Below, one piece after another: positions 24,065 through 36,128 of a stretch of 64,000 bases of DNA. Position 1 is the stretch's first letter, and every line of letters starts with the position of its first letter. The notes under the pieces are model-generated. The model saw nothing but the letters and a program-made list of their open reading frames with translations, was not told where the DNA came from and searched no databases. The translations under genes and the position numbers were made by a program. The stretch comes from Paenacidovorax monticola (GTDB lineage: Bacteria; Pseudomonadota; Gammaproteobacteria; Burkholderiales; Burkholderiaceae_C). The stretch spans positions 930,001 to 994,000 of the forward strand of contig NZ_CP060790.1 of the NCBI RefSeq assembly GCF_014489595.1, written 5' to 3'.

Positions 24065-27000
24065 TCAGGCGGCCGGGGCGGCGTCGCGGCGGTGGTAGGC
24101 CGCGTAGTACAGGGTGGGGATGACCACCAGCGTGAGCAGGGTGGACACGAAGATGCCGAAGATCAGCGAGATCGCCAGGCCGTTGAAGATCGGGTCGTCG
24201 AGGATGAAGAAGGCCCCGACCATGGCCGCCAGCCCCGTGAGCACGATGGGCTGGGCGCGTGCGACGACCGCGTGCACGATGGCCTCGGCCAGCGGCGTGC
24301 CGCCTTGCTGCTGCAGCCGGATGAAGTCCACGAGCAGGATGGAGTTGCGCACGATGATGCCGGCCAGCGCGATCATGCCGATCATGCTCGTGGCCGTGAA
24401 CTGCGCGCCCAGCAGAGCGTGCCCCGGCATCACGCCGATGAGCGTGAGCGGGATGGGCGCCATGATGATGAGCGGCGCAAGGTAGGAACCGAACTGCGCC
24501 ACCACCAGCAGGTAGATCAGCACCAGGCCCACGGCATAGGCGGCGCCCATGTCGCGGAAGGTCTCGTAGGTGATGCGCCACTCGCCGTCCCAGCGCAGCG
24601 TGTAGTCGCGCAGCGCATCGCGCGGCGGCGCCACGAACGACTCCTGCAGGGTACCGCCGCCCGGGGTGGCGATGCGGGCCGTCTCGCCGCGCATCGCGAA
24701 CATGCCGTAGAGCGGGCTGTCCACGCGGCCCGCCATGTCGCCTTGCACATAGACTACGGGCAGCAGGTCCTTGTGGTGGATGGGCTGCTCGCGTTGGGTG
24801 TCGCTCACCGTCACGAGTTCGCGAATGGGCACGCTGCGCCCGTCGGCACCGCGCACCGTGAGCTGCAGCAGCGCATCGAGGTGGCCGTGGTTCTCCTCGG
24901 GCAGTTGCAGCAGCACGGGCACGGGGGCCTTGCTCGCGTCGTGCAGGTAGGTGGCGGCTTCGCCCGCCAGGCCCGCGCGCAGCGTGGCCACGATGGCCTG
25001 CTGCGGCACGCCCGCGAGCGCGGCCTTGCGGCGGTCCACCAGCAGCAGCTTGCGCGGCGCGGCGGCGATGGTGGTGGCATCCACGTCCATCACGCCGGGG
25101 GTGGCTTCGAACACGGTGCGCACGGCCTCGGCCACGGCGCGGCGGCCCTCGGCCTCGGGGCCGTAGATCTCGGCCACGATGGGGGCGAGCACGGGCGGGC
25201 CGGGCGGCACTTCCACCACCTTGACGTTGGCGCCCCAGCGCCGACCGATCGCCTGCAGGGCCGGGCGCTCGCGCATCGCGATGGCATGGCTCTGGGCCTT
25301 GCGCAGGTGCTTGTCCACGAGGTTGACCTGGAGGTCGCCCAGTTCACTGCTGGCGCGCAGCGCGTACTGGCGCACCAGGCCGTTGAAGTTGATCGGCGCA
25401 GCCGTGCCCGCGTAGGCCTGGTAGTCGCGCACCTCGGGAACGGTGGCCAGATGGGTGCCCAGCTCGCGCAGCACGGCGGCCGTGGCCTCGAGCGGCGTGC
25501 CCGCGGGCATATCCACCACCACCTGGAATTCCGACTTGTTGTCGAACGGCAGCATCTTGAGCTGCACCCAGCCCAGCACGGGCAGCGCGGCCGACAGCGC
25601 GATAAGCACCGCCACGGCCAGGCCGAGCAGACGGCGGTTGCGCCGGCCCTGCCGCGCGTCGAGCAGCGGCGCGAACGCGCGGCCGAACCAGGGCGCCAGG
25701 TGGGAGGCCAGTCCTTCGTTCCCGCCCTGGCCGCCCGTGGCGTGCGGCTTCATCCAGCGGCGCGCCAGCCAGGGTGTGACCACGAAGGCGATGGCCAGCG
25801 ACAGCAACATGCCCATGCTCGCATTGATGGGGATGGGCGCCATGTAGGGCCCCATGAGGCCAGAGACGAACGCCATGGGCAACAGCGCGGCAATCACCGT
25901 GAGCGTGGCGAGGATGGTGGGACCACCTACCTCGTCCACCGCGCGGGGAATGCTCTGCAGCAGGCTGAGTCCGGGTTCGAGCTGCTGGTGGCGGTGGATG
26001 TTCTCGACCACCACGATGGCGTCGTCCACGAGGATGCCGATGGAGAAGATCAGCGCGAACAGCGACACGCGGTTGAGCGTGAACCCCCAGGCCCAGGACG
26101 CGAACAGCGTCACCGTGAGCGTGAGCACCACGGCCGCGCCCACGATGGCGGCCTCGCGCCGGCCCAGCGCGAAAAACACCAGGGCCACCACGGACGCGGT
26201 GGCGAACAGCAGCTTCTGGATGAGCTTCTGTGCCTTGTCGTTGGCGGTGGCGCCGTAGTTGCGCGTCTCCACGACCTGCACGGCGTCGGGAATCACCGTG
26301 TTGCGCAACTGTGCCATGCGTGCCGTGAGCGCGTTGGCCACGTCGATGGCGTTCTCGCCGGGCTTCTTGGTGACCTGCAGCGTTACCGCAGGGTACTCCT
26401 GTCCGCCCTGGCCATGCCACACGGCGCGCACCGGCGGCGGCGGGCCGTCGCGCAGTTCGGCCACGTCCTTGAGGAAGACGGGCTTGCCGCCGTGCACACC
26501 CACCACGAGGTCGGCCAGCTCGTCGGCCGAGCCGATGAAGGGGCCCGCCTCGACGGCCACGGTGCGCTCGCCCGCCAGCAGGTCGCCCACCGGCAGTCCC
26601 TGGTTGGCCGACTGCAGCGCGCTGCGCAGGTCCTGCACCGTGGTGCCCGTGCCCGCCAGGCGCGCTGGGTCCAGGCGCACCAGCACGGCACGGCCCGGGC
26701 CGCCGAGGGTACGGACTTCGCGCGTGCCGGGCACGCGCTGCAACTGCGCCTCCACGCTGCGCGCCACGCGCTCCAGGTCGAAGGCGCCCGTGTCGGCCTG
26801 CGTGCCGTGGAGGGTGAAGGCCACGATGGGCACGTCGTCAATGCCCTGGGGCTGGATCAGCGGCGGCTGCACGCCCAGACCCTGGGGCACCCAGTCGGCG
26901 TGGCTGCGGATCTGGTCGTGCAGGCGCACGAGCGCCTCGGTGCGCGGAACGCCCACCTTGAACTGCACCGTGACCACGGCCAGGCCCGGGCGCGAGACGG

Positions 27001-27273
27001 ACATGACGTGGTCCGTGCCCTCCATGCCCGCCAGCATCTGCTCGGCGGGGGTGGCCACCATCTGCTCCACGTCGGCCACGGAGGCGCCGGGAAACGGGAT
27101 CAGCACGTTCGCCATGGTCACGTTGATCTGCGGCTCCTCCTCGCGCGGCGTGACGAGCACGGCGAACACGCCGAGCAGCAGCGCCAGCAGGGCCAGCAGC
27201 GGCGTGATCTGTGCCTGCAGGAAGAGGGCGGCAATGCGGCCGGAGACGCCCAGGGGGCGGAGCGCGGCGCCAT
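24065..27273 (-). CDS. RND efflux pump inner-membrane subunit (frame broken at 27253-27257)
   Basis: About 1069 residues after repair. Typical AcrB/CzcA-superfamily architecture: N-terminal TM followed by a periplasmic loop, TM helices near 340-490, second loop, and TM helices near 880-1050. ILVDDAIVVVENIHRH marks TM4 with its proton-relay Asp. The N-terminus (LVTPREEEPQINVTMANVLIPFPGAS) is of the kind found in pumps of unknown substrate, not classical drug or metal pumps. The start is ATG 27273, one base from the MFP stop; one added C (coding strand) in 27253-27257 gives MAPRSAPLGVSGRIAALFLQAQITPLL. No outer-membrane factor is encoded in the operon. Confidence 0.88.
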
Positions 27274-27274
27274 G

Positions 27275-28354
27275 TCAGTGCCCCCGGGCCGCGGCCTGCG
27301 GGTCTGTGGCCACGCGCTCGCCGCTGCGCAGGCCACTCAGCACTTCGACGGAGCCCGCGCCGCCCGCTCCATCCGGCAAGGCGCGGCCCAGCCGCACCTG
27401 GCGCAGGCGGGGGCGGCCCTGGTCGTCCACCACATAGACGCCCGTCATCTCGGCGCGGCGCACCACGGCGCTTACGGGCACCACGGGCAGGGCCAAAGCC
27501 GTGTCCGGCCCTGGCAGCCACAGGCGCGCGAACATACCCGGCGCCACGCCGTCCAGCCCGGAGGGCAGGTTGGCGCGCAACTGCACGGTGTGCGTGGCGT
27601 TGTCCACCATGGGCAGGCGCTGCACATTCCGCGCATCGAGGGCGATGCGGTCCCGGCCCGTGCCGGGTAGCTCGATGGCCGCCTGGACTGCCGTGGACAG
27701 GCCCTGGGCCAGTGTCTGCGGCGCCGTGGCGGTGATGCGCAGCGCGCCCGGGTCGTACAGGCGCACCAGCGGCCGGCCGGGCGCGGCCATGTCGCCCAGC
27801 GACACGGGCACTTCGCTCACCACGCCCGCATAGGGCGCGCGCACCACGTAGTAGCTCGACTGCGCATAGGCCGCCTGGGCCTGGGCCTGTTGCGCGCGCA
27901 CCTGGGCCTGGGCGGCGTCGAGCTGCGCCTGGCTGCGGTCCAGCGCCGCCTGGCTGATGAACTGCTGCTGGTGCAGCTGCTGCTGGCGTGCCAGATCCTT
28001 GGCGGCGATGCGGGCGCTGGTCTGCGCGGCTTCCACCTGGGCGGCGCTGGCAGCGGCGACCTGCTGGGCGGCGCGCGCATCCAGCCGCGCCAGCTCCTGG
28101 CCGGCCTGCACACGGTCGCCCACACGCACGGCCAGCGACACCACGGCCCCTGCCACCTGCGAGGACACGGTGGTGTCGCGCACCGCCTCCACCACCGCAT
28201 CGGCGCTGGCCCAGGCGGAACGGCCCGGGCTGCCCACGCTCACGGTGGCCAATTCGGCGGCGCTTGTGGGCGCAGCCATGCCAGCCCAGAGGAAGGCGGC
28301 CAGCATGGCCCCGGGCCATGGGGTGCCGAAATGGGAGCGGGTGGAGTCAAGCAT
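27275..28354 (-). CDS. RND periplasmic adaptor (membrane fusion protein)
   Basis: 359 residues with an export signal (about residues 14-33, WPGAMLAAFLWAGMAAPTSA). The lipoyl half-motif VSSQVAGAVVSLAVRVGDRVQAG is followed by an Ala/Gln-rich coiled-coil hairpin (about 90-165), the second lipoyl half (YVVRAPYAGVVSEVPVSLGDMAAPG) and a beta-barrel. It joins the RND pump 24065-27273 to an outer-membrane channel encoded elsewhere. First gene of the operon; a 34-bp palindrome ends 3 bp before its start codon, so a repressor bound there would block transcription or initiation. Confidence 0.87.
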   Translation of the reverse strand: MLDSTRSHFGTPWPGAMLAAFLWAGMAAPTSAAELATVSVGSPGRSAWASADAVVEAVRDTTVSSQVAGAVVSLAVRVGDRVQAGQELARLDARAAQQVAAASAAQVEAAQTSARIAAKDLARQQQLHQQQFISQAALDRSQAQLDAAQAQVRAQQAQAQAAYAQSSYYVVRAPYAGVVSEVPVSLGDMAAPGRPLVRLYDPGALRITATAPQTLAQGLSTAVQAAIELPGTGRDRIALDARNVQRLPMVDNATHTVQLRANLPSGLDGVAPGMFARLWLPGPDTALALPVVPVSAVVRRAEMTGVYVVDDQGRPRLRQVRLGRALPDGAGGAGSVEVLSGLRSGERVATDPQAAARGH

Positions 28355-28356
28355 TG

Positions 28357-28390
28357 TTTGATTATTTAACCAATTGGCTAAATAGTCAAA
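28357..28390. promoter_or_regulatory. 34-bp near-perfect palindrome, probable ArsR operator
   Basis: Arms TTTGATTATTTAACCAA (28357-28373) and TTGGCTAAATAGTCAAA (28374-28390) pair at 15 of 17 positions; the core is CCAATTGG. It fills the divergent region between the MFP gene and the ArsR gene and lies directly upstream of the MFP start. ArsR proteins bind such AT-rich dyads. Confidence 0.8.
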
Positions 28391-28442
28391 TAGGCACTAC
28401 AATCCACCCATGGCCCACGAGGCCACCCACCAAGGATTCCGT

Positions 28443-28790
28443 ATGAAAGACTTGCCCCCCGAAGCCCTAGAGCAGGTCGCCGCCTACTTCCAGGCCCTGG
28501 CCGAGCCCACGCGCCTGCGCATCCTGAACCTGCTGCGCAGCGGCGAGCGCAACGTGGGCGAACTGGCCCAACTGTGCGGCTACACGGCCGCGAACGTCTC
28601 CAAGCACCTGTCGGTGCTGACCAAGCACGGCCTCGTGGCGCGCGAGAGCCGGGGCACGAGCGTGTACTACCGGATCGGCGACGAATCGGTATACGCGCTG
28701 TGCGATCTGGTGTGCGGCAGCCTGGCGCGGCAGTTCGAGCGCCAGGCACAGAATCAGGCCCTGTTCAACCGGTCCGGGCCGGCCGCCTGA
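28443..28790 (+). CDS. ArsR-family repressor with three cysteines
   Basis: 115 residues from ATG 28443 (AAGGATTCCGT upstream); an upstream ATG at 28410 is less likely. A winged helix domain fills the chain (LAEPTRLRILNLL, ELAQLCGYTAANVSKHLSVLTKHGLV). Cysteines at 45, 87 and 91 could form a thiol switch or a metal site. There is no ELCVCDL-type motif of classic metal sensors. Divergent from an operon with a rhodanese and an AhpD-like protein, it recalls thiol-based ArsR sensors such as BigR/SqrR, which respond to persulfide, but the Cys positions are not shown to match. Confidence 0.85.
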   Translation: MKDLPPEALEQVAAYFQALAEPTRLRILNLLRSGERNVGELAQLCGYTAANVSKHLSVLTKHGLVARESRGTSVYYRIGDESVYALCDLVCGSLARQFERQAQNQALFNRSGPAA

Positions 28791-28819
28791 GCGCAGCGCG
28801 GCCGGAGCGGGCCGTGGGC

Positions 28820-29818
28820 TCAGCCCATGCCTTCGGGCTTGATCTGCGCGCGCGCGATGACGGGCTTCCAGCGCGCTTGCTCGGCCTTGATGAAGGCGTC
28901 GAACTCGGCGGCGGTGTTGCCCACGGCCAGCGCCGTTTCCTGCGACAGCTTTTCCTTCACGAGGGCGCTGCGCGCGGCCTTGATGGCCTCGGCCTCCAGC
29001 TTGGCGAGGTGCGGCTTAGGCCACTTGCTGGGCGCCATCAGGCCGTACCACTGCGTCATCTCGAAGCCCTTGAAGCCCTGCTCGGCCACCGTGGGCACGT
29101 CGGGCAGCTGCGGCAGGCGCTGCGAGGTACCCGTGGCGATGCAGCGCAGCTTGCCCGCCTTGATGAAGGCCAGCAGGGCGGGCGCGCCCACCGACGCGGC
29201 CTGCAGGCGCCCAGCCATCAGGTCCGTGAGCATGGGGCCCGTGCCACGGTAGGGCACATGCAGCATGAAGGTGTTGGTGACCATCTTGAGGTACTCGAAC
29301 GCCAGGTGCCCCGCGCTTCCGTTGCCGGCCGAGCCGTAGTTCAACTGGCCGGGCTTGGACTTGGCGTAGGCAATGAACTCGGTGAGATTCTTGATGGGCA
29401 GGTCAGGGTGGACCACGTAGAGGCTGGGCACCTTGGACAGCAGCGTGATCGGCGCGAAGTCGCGGTTCGCGTCATAGGGCAGCTTGGGGAAGATGTAGGG
29501 GTTGACGGCCAGCGTGCCGATGTGGCCCAGGATCAGCGTGTGCTCGTCCGTGCTGTTCGCCACCTCCTGCATGGCGATATTGCCGGCCGCGCCGGGCTTG
29601 TTGTCCACGAACACGTTCTGGCCGATGGTCTTGGCCATTTCGCCCGCAGCGGCGCGCGCCACGATCTCGGAACTGCCCCCGGGCGCGAACGGCACCACGA
29701 GGCGCAGCGGCTTGCTGGGCCAGGCGGACTGGGCGCGCACCAGGGGCGCGAAGGTGGAGGCGGCGGCAGCGGCGCCGGCCAGCAGCAGCTGGCGGCGGCC
29801 CGGAATCGGGGTGGTCAT
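28820..29818 (-). CDS. TctC/Bug-type periplasmic solute receptor
   Basis: 332 residues, with a Tat-like or Sec signal (GRRQLLLAGAAAAASTFAPLVRAQ) at the N-terminus. The Bug fold signatures are WPSKPLRLVVPFAPGGSSEIVAR, VFVDNKPGAAGNIAMQEVA and YGSAGNGSAGHLAFEYL. It captures a small carboxylate or amide for a tripartite carrier or for sensing. Divergent from the TctD-like response regulator, so probably controlled by it. Ligand unknown. Confidence 0.88.
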   Translation of the reverse strand: MTTPIPGRRQLLLAGAAAAASTFAPLVRAQSAWPSKPLRLVVPFAPGGSSEIVARAAAGEMAKTIGQNVFVDNKPGAAGNIAMQEVANSTDEHTLILGHIGTLAVNPYIFPKLPYDANRDFAPITLLSKVPSLYVVHPDLPIKNLTEFIAYAKSKPGQLNYGSAGNGSAGHLAFEYLKMVTNTFMLHVPYRGTGPMLTDLMAGRLQAASVGAPALLAFIKAGKLRCIATGTSQRLPQLPDVPTVAEQGFKGFEMTQWYGLMAPSKWPKPHLAKLEAEAIKAARSALVKEKLSQETALAVGNTAAEFDAFIKAEQARWKPVIARAQIKPEGMG

Positions 29819-29922
29819 GGAGTGTCTCCTGCGTGTAGGAATGCGAACGCCGCAATGGTGCACCGGCCAACCTATCAATTCCCTTTCAAACGGAGCGGGG
29901 GGCGCGCTCCATAATCGCCGCC

Positions 29923-30603
29923 ATGCGTATCCTGCTGGCCGAAGACGAGCATGCCCTGGGCGAATGGCTCAGCAAGGCCCTGGAGCAGGGCGGCTGGCGC
30001 GTTGACTGGCGCGATGACGGCCGCCTCGTGGAGCAGGCGCTGGCCGAGCAGGACTATGACGCCGTGGTGCTCGACCTGGGCTTGCCAGGCCGCGACGGCG
30101 CCAGCATCCTGCAGCGCATGCGCGCACGCGACCTGCGCGTGCCGGTGCTGATCCTGACGGCGCGCGATTCGCTGGGCGACAAGGTCGCAAGCCTCAATGC
30201 CGGGGCCGACGACTTCCTGGTCAAGCCCTTTGCGCTGGCCGAGCTGGAGGCCCGTCTCACGGCCCTGGTGCGCCGCGCGCGGGGCAGCGAGCACCCGCGC
30301 CTGGCTTGCGGGCCGCTGCTGTTCGACACCGTCACGCGGCAGTTCACGCTGCACGCCGAGCCGCTGGCGCTGTCGCCACGCGAGCACACGCTGCTCAAGG
30401 CGCTGATCCAGCGCAGCGGCGAGCCGCTGTCGCGCCAGCATGTGCTGGACCGTGTCTTCGGGGATGACGAGGACGTGCAGCCCAGCGTGGTCGACGTGCT
30501 GCTGCACCGCCTGCGCAAGCGCCTGGAGCACAGCGGCGTGTGCATCCAAACCTACCGGGGCCTGGGCTATGCGCTCGAACTGGCTGCGCCAGACCAGCAC
30601 TAG
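29923..30603 (+). CDS. OmpR/PhoB-family response regulator (TctD-like)
   Basis: 226 residues. Receiver: acidic pair D8/E9, phospho-acceptor Asp51 (VVLDLGLPGRDG), Lys101 (FLVKPF). The C-terminal winged helix covers about 125-222 (LSPREHTLLKALIQRSGEPLSRQHVLDRVFG, VDVLLHRLRKRLE). The gene overlaps the kinase gene by 35 bp. With the kinase and flanking TctC genes the set matches TctDE of tricarboxylate uptake, though the ligand may differ. An IR GGAGCG/CGCTCC (29892-29910) lies just before the start. Confidence 0.9.
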   Translation: MRILLAEDEHALGEWLSKALEQGGWRVDWRDDGRLVEQALAEQDYDAVVLDLGLPGRDGASILQRMRARDLRVPVLILTARDSLGDKVASLNAGADDFLVKPFALAELEARLTALVRRARGSEHPRLACGPLLFDTVTRQFTLHAEPLALSPREHTLLKALIQRSGEPLSRQHVLDRVFGDDEDVQPSVVDVLLHRLRKRLEHSGVCIQTYRGLGYALELAAPDQH

Positions 30604-31960
30604 GCTGCGCCTGCTGGCCTTTCTGCTGCCGGTGCTGGCAATCGAGACGGCGGCCGGCCTGTGGCTTACGCGCGTGGACGCCGTGGCCTCGGCGAACGCG
30701 GCTTACGACCGCTCGCTGCTGGGCGCCATCAAGTCGCTGGACCTCAACGTGTCCACGGCCTCCGGAGGGCTGTCGGTGGAGCTGCCTTACCGGCTCTTCG
30801 AATTCTTCCAGCTCACGGCCACAGGCAACGTGTACTTTCGCGTGGCCACGGCCGACGGGCTGGTGGAGATCGGCCATGCCGACCTGCCCCGGCCGCCCAG
30901 GCCGCTGCAGGAGAACCAGCCCGTGTTCTACGACGCGCAGTACTTCGGCGAATCGGTGCGCGTGGGGGCATTCATGCGCGCGCTCGACGGCACGCCGGGC
31001 GATGCGCAGAGCCAGCAGCTCGTGATCCAGGTGGCGGAGAGCACGGCCTCACGCGAGCAGTTCACCGCGAGCTTCGTGCAGCGGGCCGCCGTGCGCGACG
31101 TGCTGCTGCTCCTGGTGCTAGGGGTGTCGGTGTTCCTGGGCCTGGCGGCAGCGCTGCGGCCAATCACCCGGCTGGCGGACCTGATCCGGGCGCGCGCCAA
31201 TGACGACCTGCAGCCGCTGCCGGGCGGCGACCTGCCCAGCGACATCCGCCCGCTGGTCGAGGCCGTCAACCAGCAGATGCAGCGCACCGAGCAACTCGTG
31301 CGCGAGCGCGAGGGCTTTATCGACGACGCTTCGCACCAGTTGCGCACGCCGCTGGCCACGCTGCGCGCCCAGCTCGACTACGCGCTGCGCGAGACGGACC
31401 CTGCACGGCAGCGGCAGGCGCTGCGTGCACTGTCCGACGGGCTGGGGCAGGCCACCCGCGCCACGAACCAGCTGCTGGCTTTGGCGCGCAGCGACGCCGC
31501 GCTGGTGCAGCCGCAGGAGATCGACCTGGGCGCCCTGGCGCGCGAGGTGGCGCTGGCCCTGCTGCCCTGGGCCCGCGAACGTGGCATCGACCTGGGTGTG
31601 GAAGGGGCCGATGCGCCGGTGCCTGCGCACGGCGATCCGGAGTTGCTGCGCCAGGCGCTGCTCAACCTGGCGCACAACGCCATCGAGCATGGCCGGCCCC
31701 AAGGAACCATCACCGTGCGCGTGGCGGCGGACCGCATGGGGTTCAGCCTCCAGGTCGTCGACGACGGGCCGGGCCTGCCGCCCGAACTGGCGAATCGCGT
31801 GGGCCAGCGCTTCGCCAAGGGCCGGGGGAGCCGCGGGTCGGGCCTGGGCCTGGCGATCGCGCGCTCCGTGGTGGAACGGCACGGCGGCGCGCTGCGCATC
31901 GAGCCCGCAGCCGATACGGCCACGGGCACCTGCGCCACCTTGTGGTGGCCCCGGCCATGA
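30569..31960 (+). CDS. Sensor histidine kinase (TctE-like)
   Basis: 463 residues from ATG 30569, which lies inside the response-regulator gene and gives MRSNWLRQTSTRLRLLAFLL. TM1 at about 13-31, a periplasmic sensor of about 130 residues, TM2 near 175-195, then the HisKA domain with phospho-acceptor His in DDASHQLRTPLATL, and the HATPase with NLAHNAIEHG (N box), VVDDGPGLP (G1) and GSGLGLAIARSVVERHGG (G2). It phosphorylates the upstream regulator. It overlaps the following TctC gene by four bases. Confidence 0.9.
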   Translation: MRSNWLRQTSTRLRLLAFLLPVLAIETAAGLWLTRVDAVASANAAYDRSLLGAIKSLDLNVSTASGGLSVELPYRLFEFFQLTATGNVYFRVATADGLVEIGHADLPRPPRPLQENQPVFYDAQYFGESVRVGAFMRALDGTPGDAQSQQLVIQVAESTASREQFTASFVQRAAVRDVLLLLVLGVSVFLGLAAALRPITRLADLIRARANDDLQPLPGGDLPSDIRPLVEAVNQQMQRTEQLVREREGFIDDASHQLRTPLATLRAQLDYALRETDPARQRQALRALSDGLGQATRATNQLLALARSDAALVQPQEIDLGALAREVALALLPWARERGIDLGVEGADAPVPAHGDPELLRQALLNLAHNAIEHGRPQGTITVRVAADRMGFSLQVVDDGPGLPPELANRVGQRFAKGRGSRGSGLGLAIARSVVERHGGALRIEPAADTATGTCATLWWPRP

Positions 31961-32927
31961 GAAGGCGCTGCCTGGCCGCATTGCTGCTGGCACTTGGCGT
32001 AGCCGCGCGTGCCGATGTGCTGGCCAGCGGCGCCCACTGCGTCGCTCCCGCCAAGCCGGGGGCGGGTTCGATCTCACTTGCCAGCTCCTGGCGTCGGTGC
32101 TGGAGGCCTCGGGCCAGACGGCCACGCGCCTGCCCGTGGTGTACCAGCCCGGCGGCATCGGTGCGCTGGCCTTCAGGCGCTCGGTGACGCAGCGGCCGGC
32201 CGACGGCCGTGCGCTCGTGGCGTTCTCGTCCGGATCGCTGCTCAACCTGGCCCAGGGCCGGTTCGGTCCCTACACCGAACGGGACGTGCGCTGGCTCGCT
32301 GCCGTAGGCATGGACTATGGCGTGATCGCCGTGCACCGGGACGCGCCGTACCGCTCGCTGTCGGAATTGCTGGCGGCCCTGCGCGCGGGGCCTGGGCAGA
32401 TCGTCTTTGGCGCGGGCGGATCCATTGGCAGCCAGGACTGGATGAAGGCCGCCCTGCTGGCGCGGGCGGCGGGCGTGAGCCACAAGAGCGTGCGCTTCGT
32501 GGCGTTCGAGGGCGGTGGCGAGGCGCTGACGGCGCTTGCGGGCCGGCACGTGCAGGTCCTGGCCGGCGATGCGGCCGAGGTGGCGCGCCATCTGGAGCAG
32601 GGCGCGCCGGTGCGCGTGCTGGCGGTGCTGTCGCCCGAGCGGCTGCGCGGCACGCTGGCCGGGGTACCCACGGCGGTGGAGCAGGGCGTGGACCTGCGCT
32701 GGCCCATTCTGCGCGGGGTCTACGTGGCGGCGGGCGTGCCGGAGCGCGACGTGCAGGAGTGGCGCGAAATCCTCGCGCGCGCAGGCACTCACCCGGCGCT
32801 GGCGCGGGAACTGCTGCGGGCCGGCCTGCAGCCCGCGTGGGCCATGGGGCCACCGCTTGAGGCGCAGATAGCGCAGCAGATGCTTTATTACCGCCAATTG
32901 GCGACGGAGTTCGGCTTATTGCGCTGA
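31957..32927 (+). CDS. TctC-like solute receptor coupled to the kinase gene (frame broken at 32058-32062)
   Basis: About 323 residues after repair, beginning MRRRCLAALLLALGVAARADV (signal peptide). One added G in the five-G run 32058-32062 gives HCVAPAKPGGGFDLTCQLLASVLEASG, the Bug-family first module. Later modules: VYQPGGIGALAF, FGAGGSIGSQDWMKAALLA, VPTAVEQGVDLRWPILRGVYV. ATG 31957 overlaps the kinase stop, so this receptor is made with the sensor and may present the ligand to it, as some Bug proteins do. It is very different from the receptor at 28820. Confidence 0.82.
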
Positions 32928-33199
32928 ATCATTTCCATAGGCGGCAGTTTTCTGATAATTCGCCCCAATAGCGTGCGCCAATGTGCTCACCAAAATGCAC
33001 GGCTTCAAAAAACGGTGGATGGCCGTGCGTCTTCAAGATAGTATGGATAAAACAAACCGGGCGTTATCCATGCCACCGCACGGGATAACGCAGCGCAGTC
33101 GGTTTTGCAATGCTGAAATGCATTTCCCCAGATGGAAACCGGACGGCGCGCCCCGAGGGGGTTGAAGGGGCAGGGCGGTATTCAGAATAAAGCGCCAAA
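32928..33199. promoter_or_regulatory. Intergenic region with a 19-bp-spaced GGATAA/TTATCC array
   Basis: Three half-sites alternate in orientation at exact 19-bp steps: GGATAA (33045), TTATCC (33064), GGATAA (33083). They give two competing perfect hairpins, ATGGATAA/TTATCCAT (33043-33071) and GCGTTATCC/GGATAACGC (33061-33091). A 12-bp palindrome GAAATGCATTTC follows at 33115-33126. No gene is visible. The region could hold the promoter and operators of the signalling operon. Confidence 0.5.
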
Positions 33200-35741
<2,542 letters not shown>

Positions 35742-35742
<1 letters not shown>

Positions 35743-36128
35743 TGGCGCCGACCGTTCTCGTGATCGAAGACAACCCCGCGAACATGAAGCTCTCGGCCAT
35801 GCTGCTGGAGCGCGCGGGGTACACGACCTTGCGTGCGTGGAATGCCCAGGATGGGCTGGCGCTCGCGCGCGAGCATGTGCCGCACCTCGTGCTCATGGAC
35901 ATCCAGTTGCCCGGCATGGACGGGCTGGAGGCCACCCGCATCCTGAAGGCGGACCCGCTGACGCGGGACATCCAGGTCGTGGCGCTCACGGCCTTCGCAA
36001 TGAAGGGCGAGCAGGAGCGCATCCGCGAGGCGGGTTGCGACGGCTACATCACCAAACCCATCGACTACAAGCGCTTCCTGGCCGAGATTGCCCAGTGGCT
36101 GCCGGTGGGGGAAGGGGCCGAGGAATGA
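35742..36128 (+). CDS. Stand-alone receiver protein (DivK/CheY-like)
   Basis: 128 residues, a receiver domain and nothing else. Acidic pocket IEDN (residues 9-10), phospho-acceptor Asp53 (LVLMDIQLPGMDGLEATR), VVALTAFAMKGEQERI and the conserved Lys in GYITKPIDY. The ATG overlaps the last base of the kinase stop (TGATG), so it is translationally coupled and a likely phosphorelay partner of the hybrid kinase. Close to the DivK-type receivers often seen behind such kinases. Confidence 0.9.

Noticed and set aside
24038..27670. 1210-residue plus-strand open frame opposite the RND pump
   Set aside because: Composition is Gly/Arg/His-rich with no domain. The minus strand encodes a full RND protein with family motifs.
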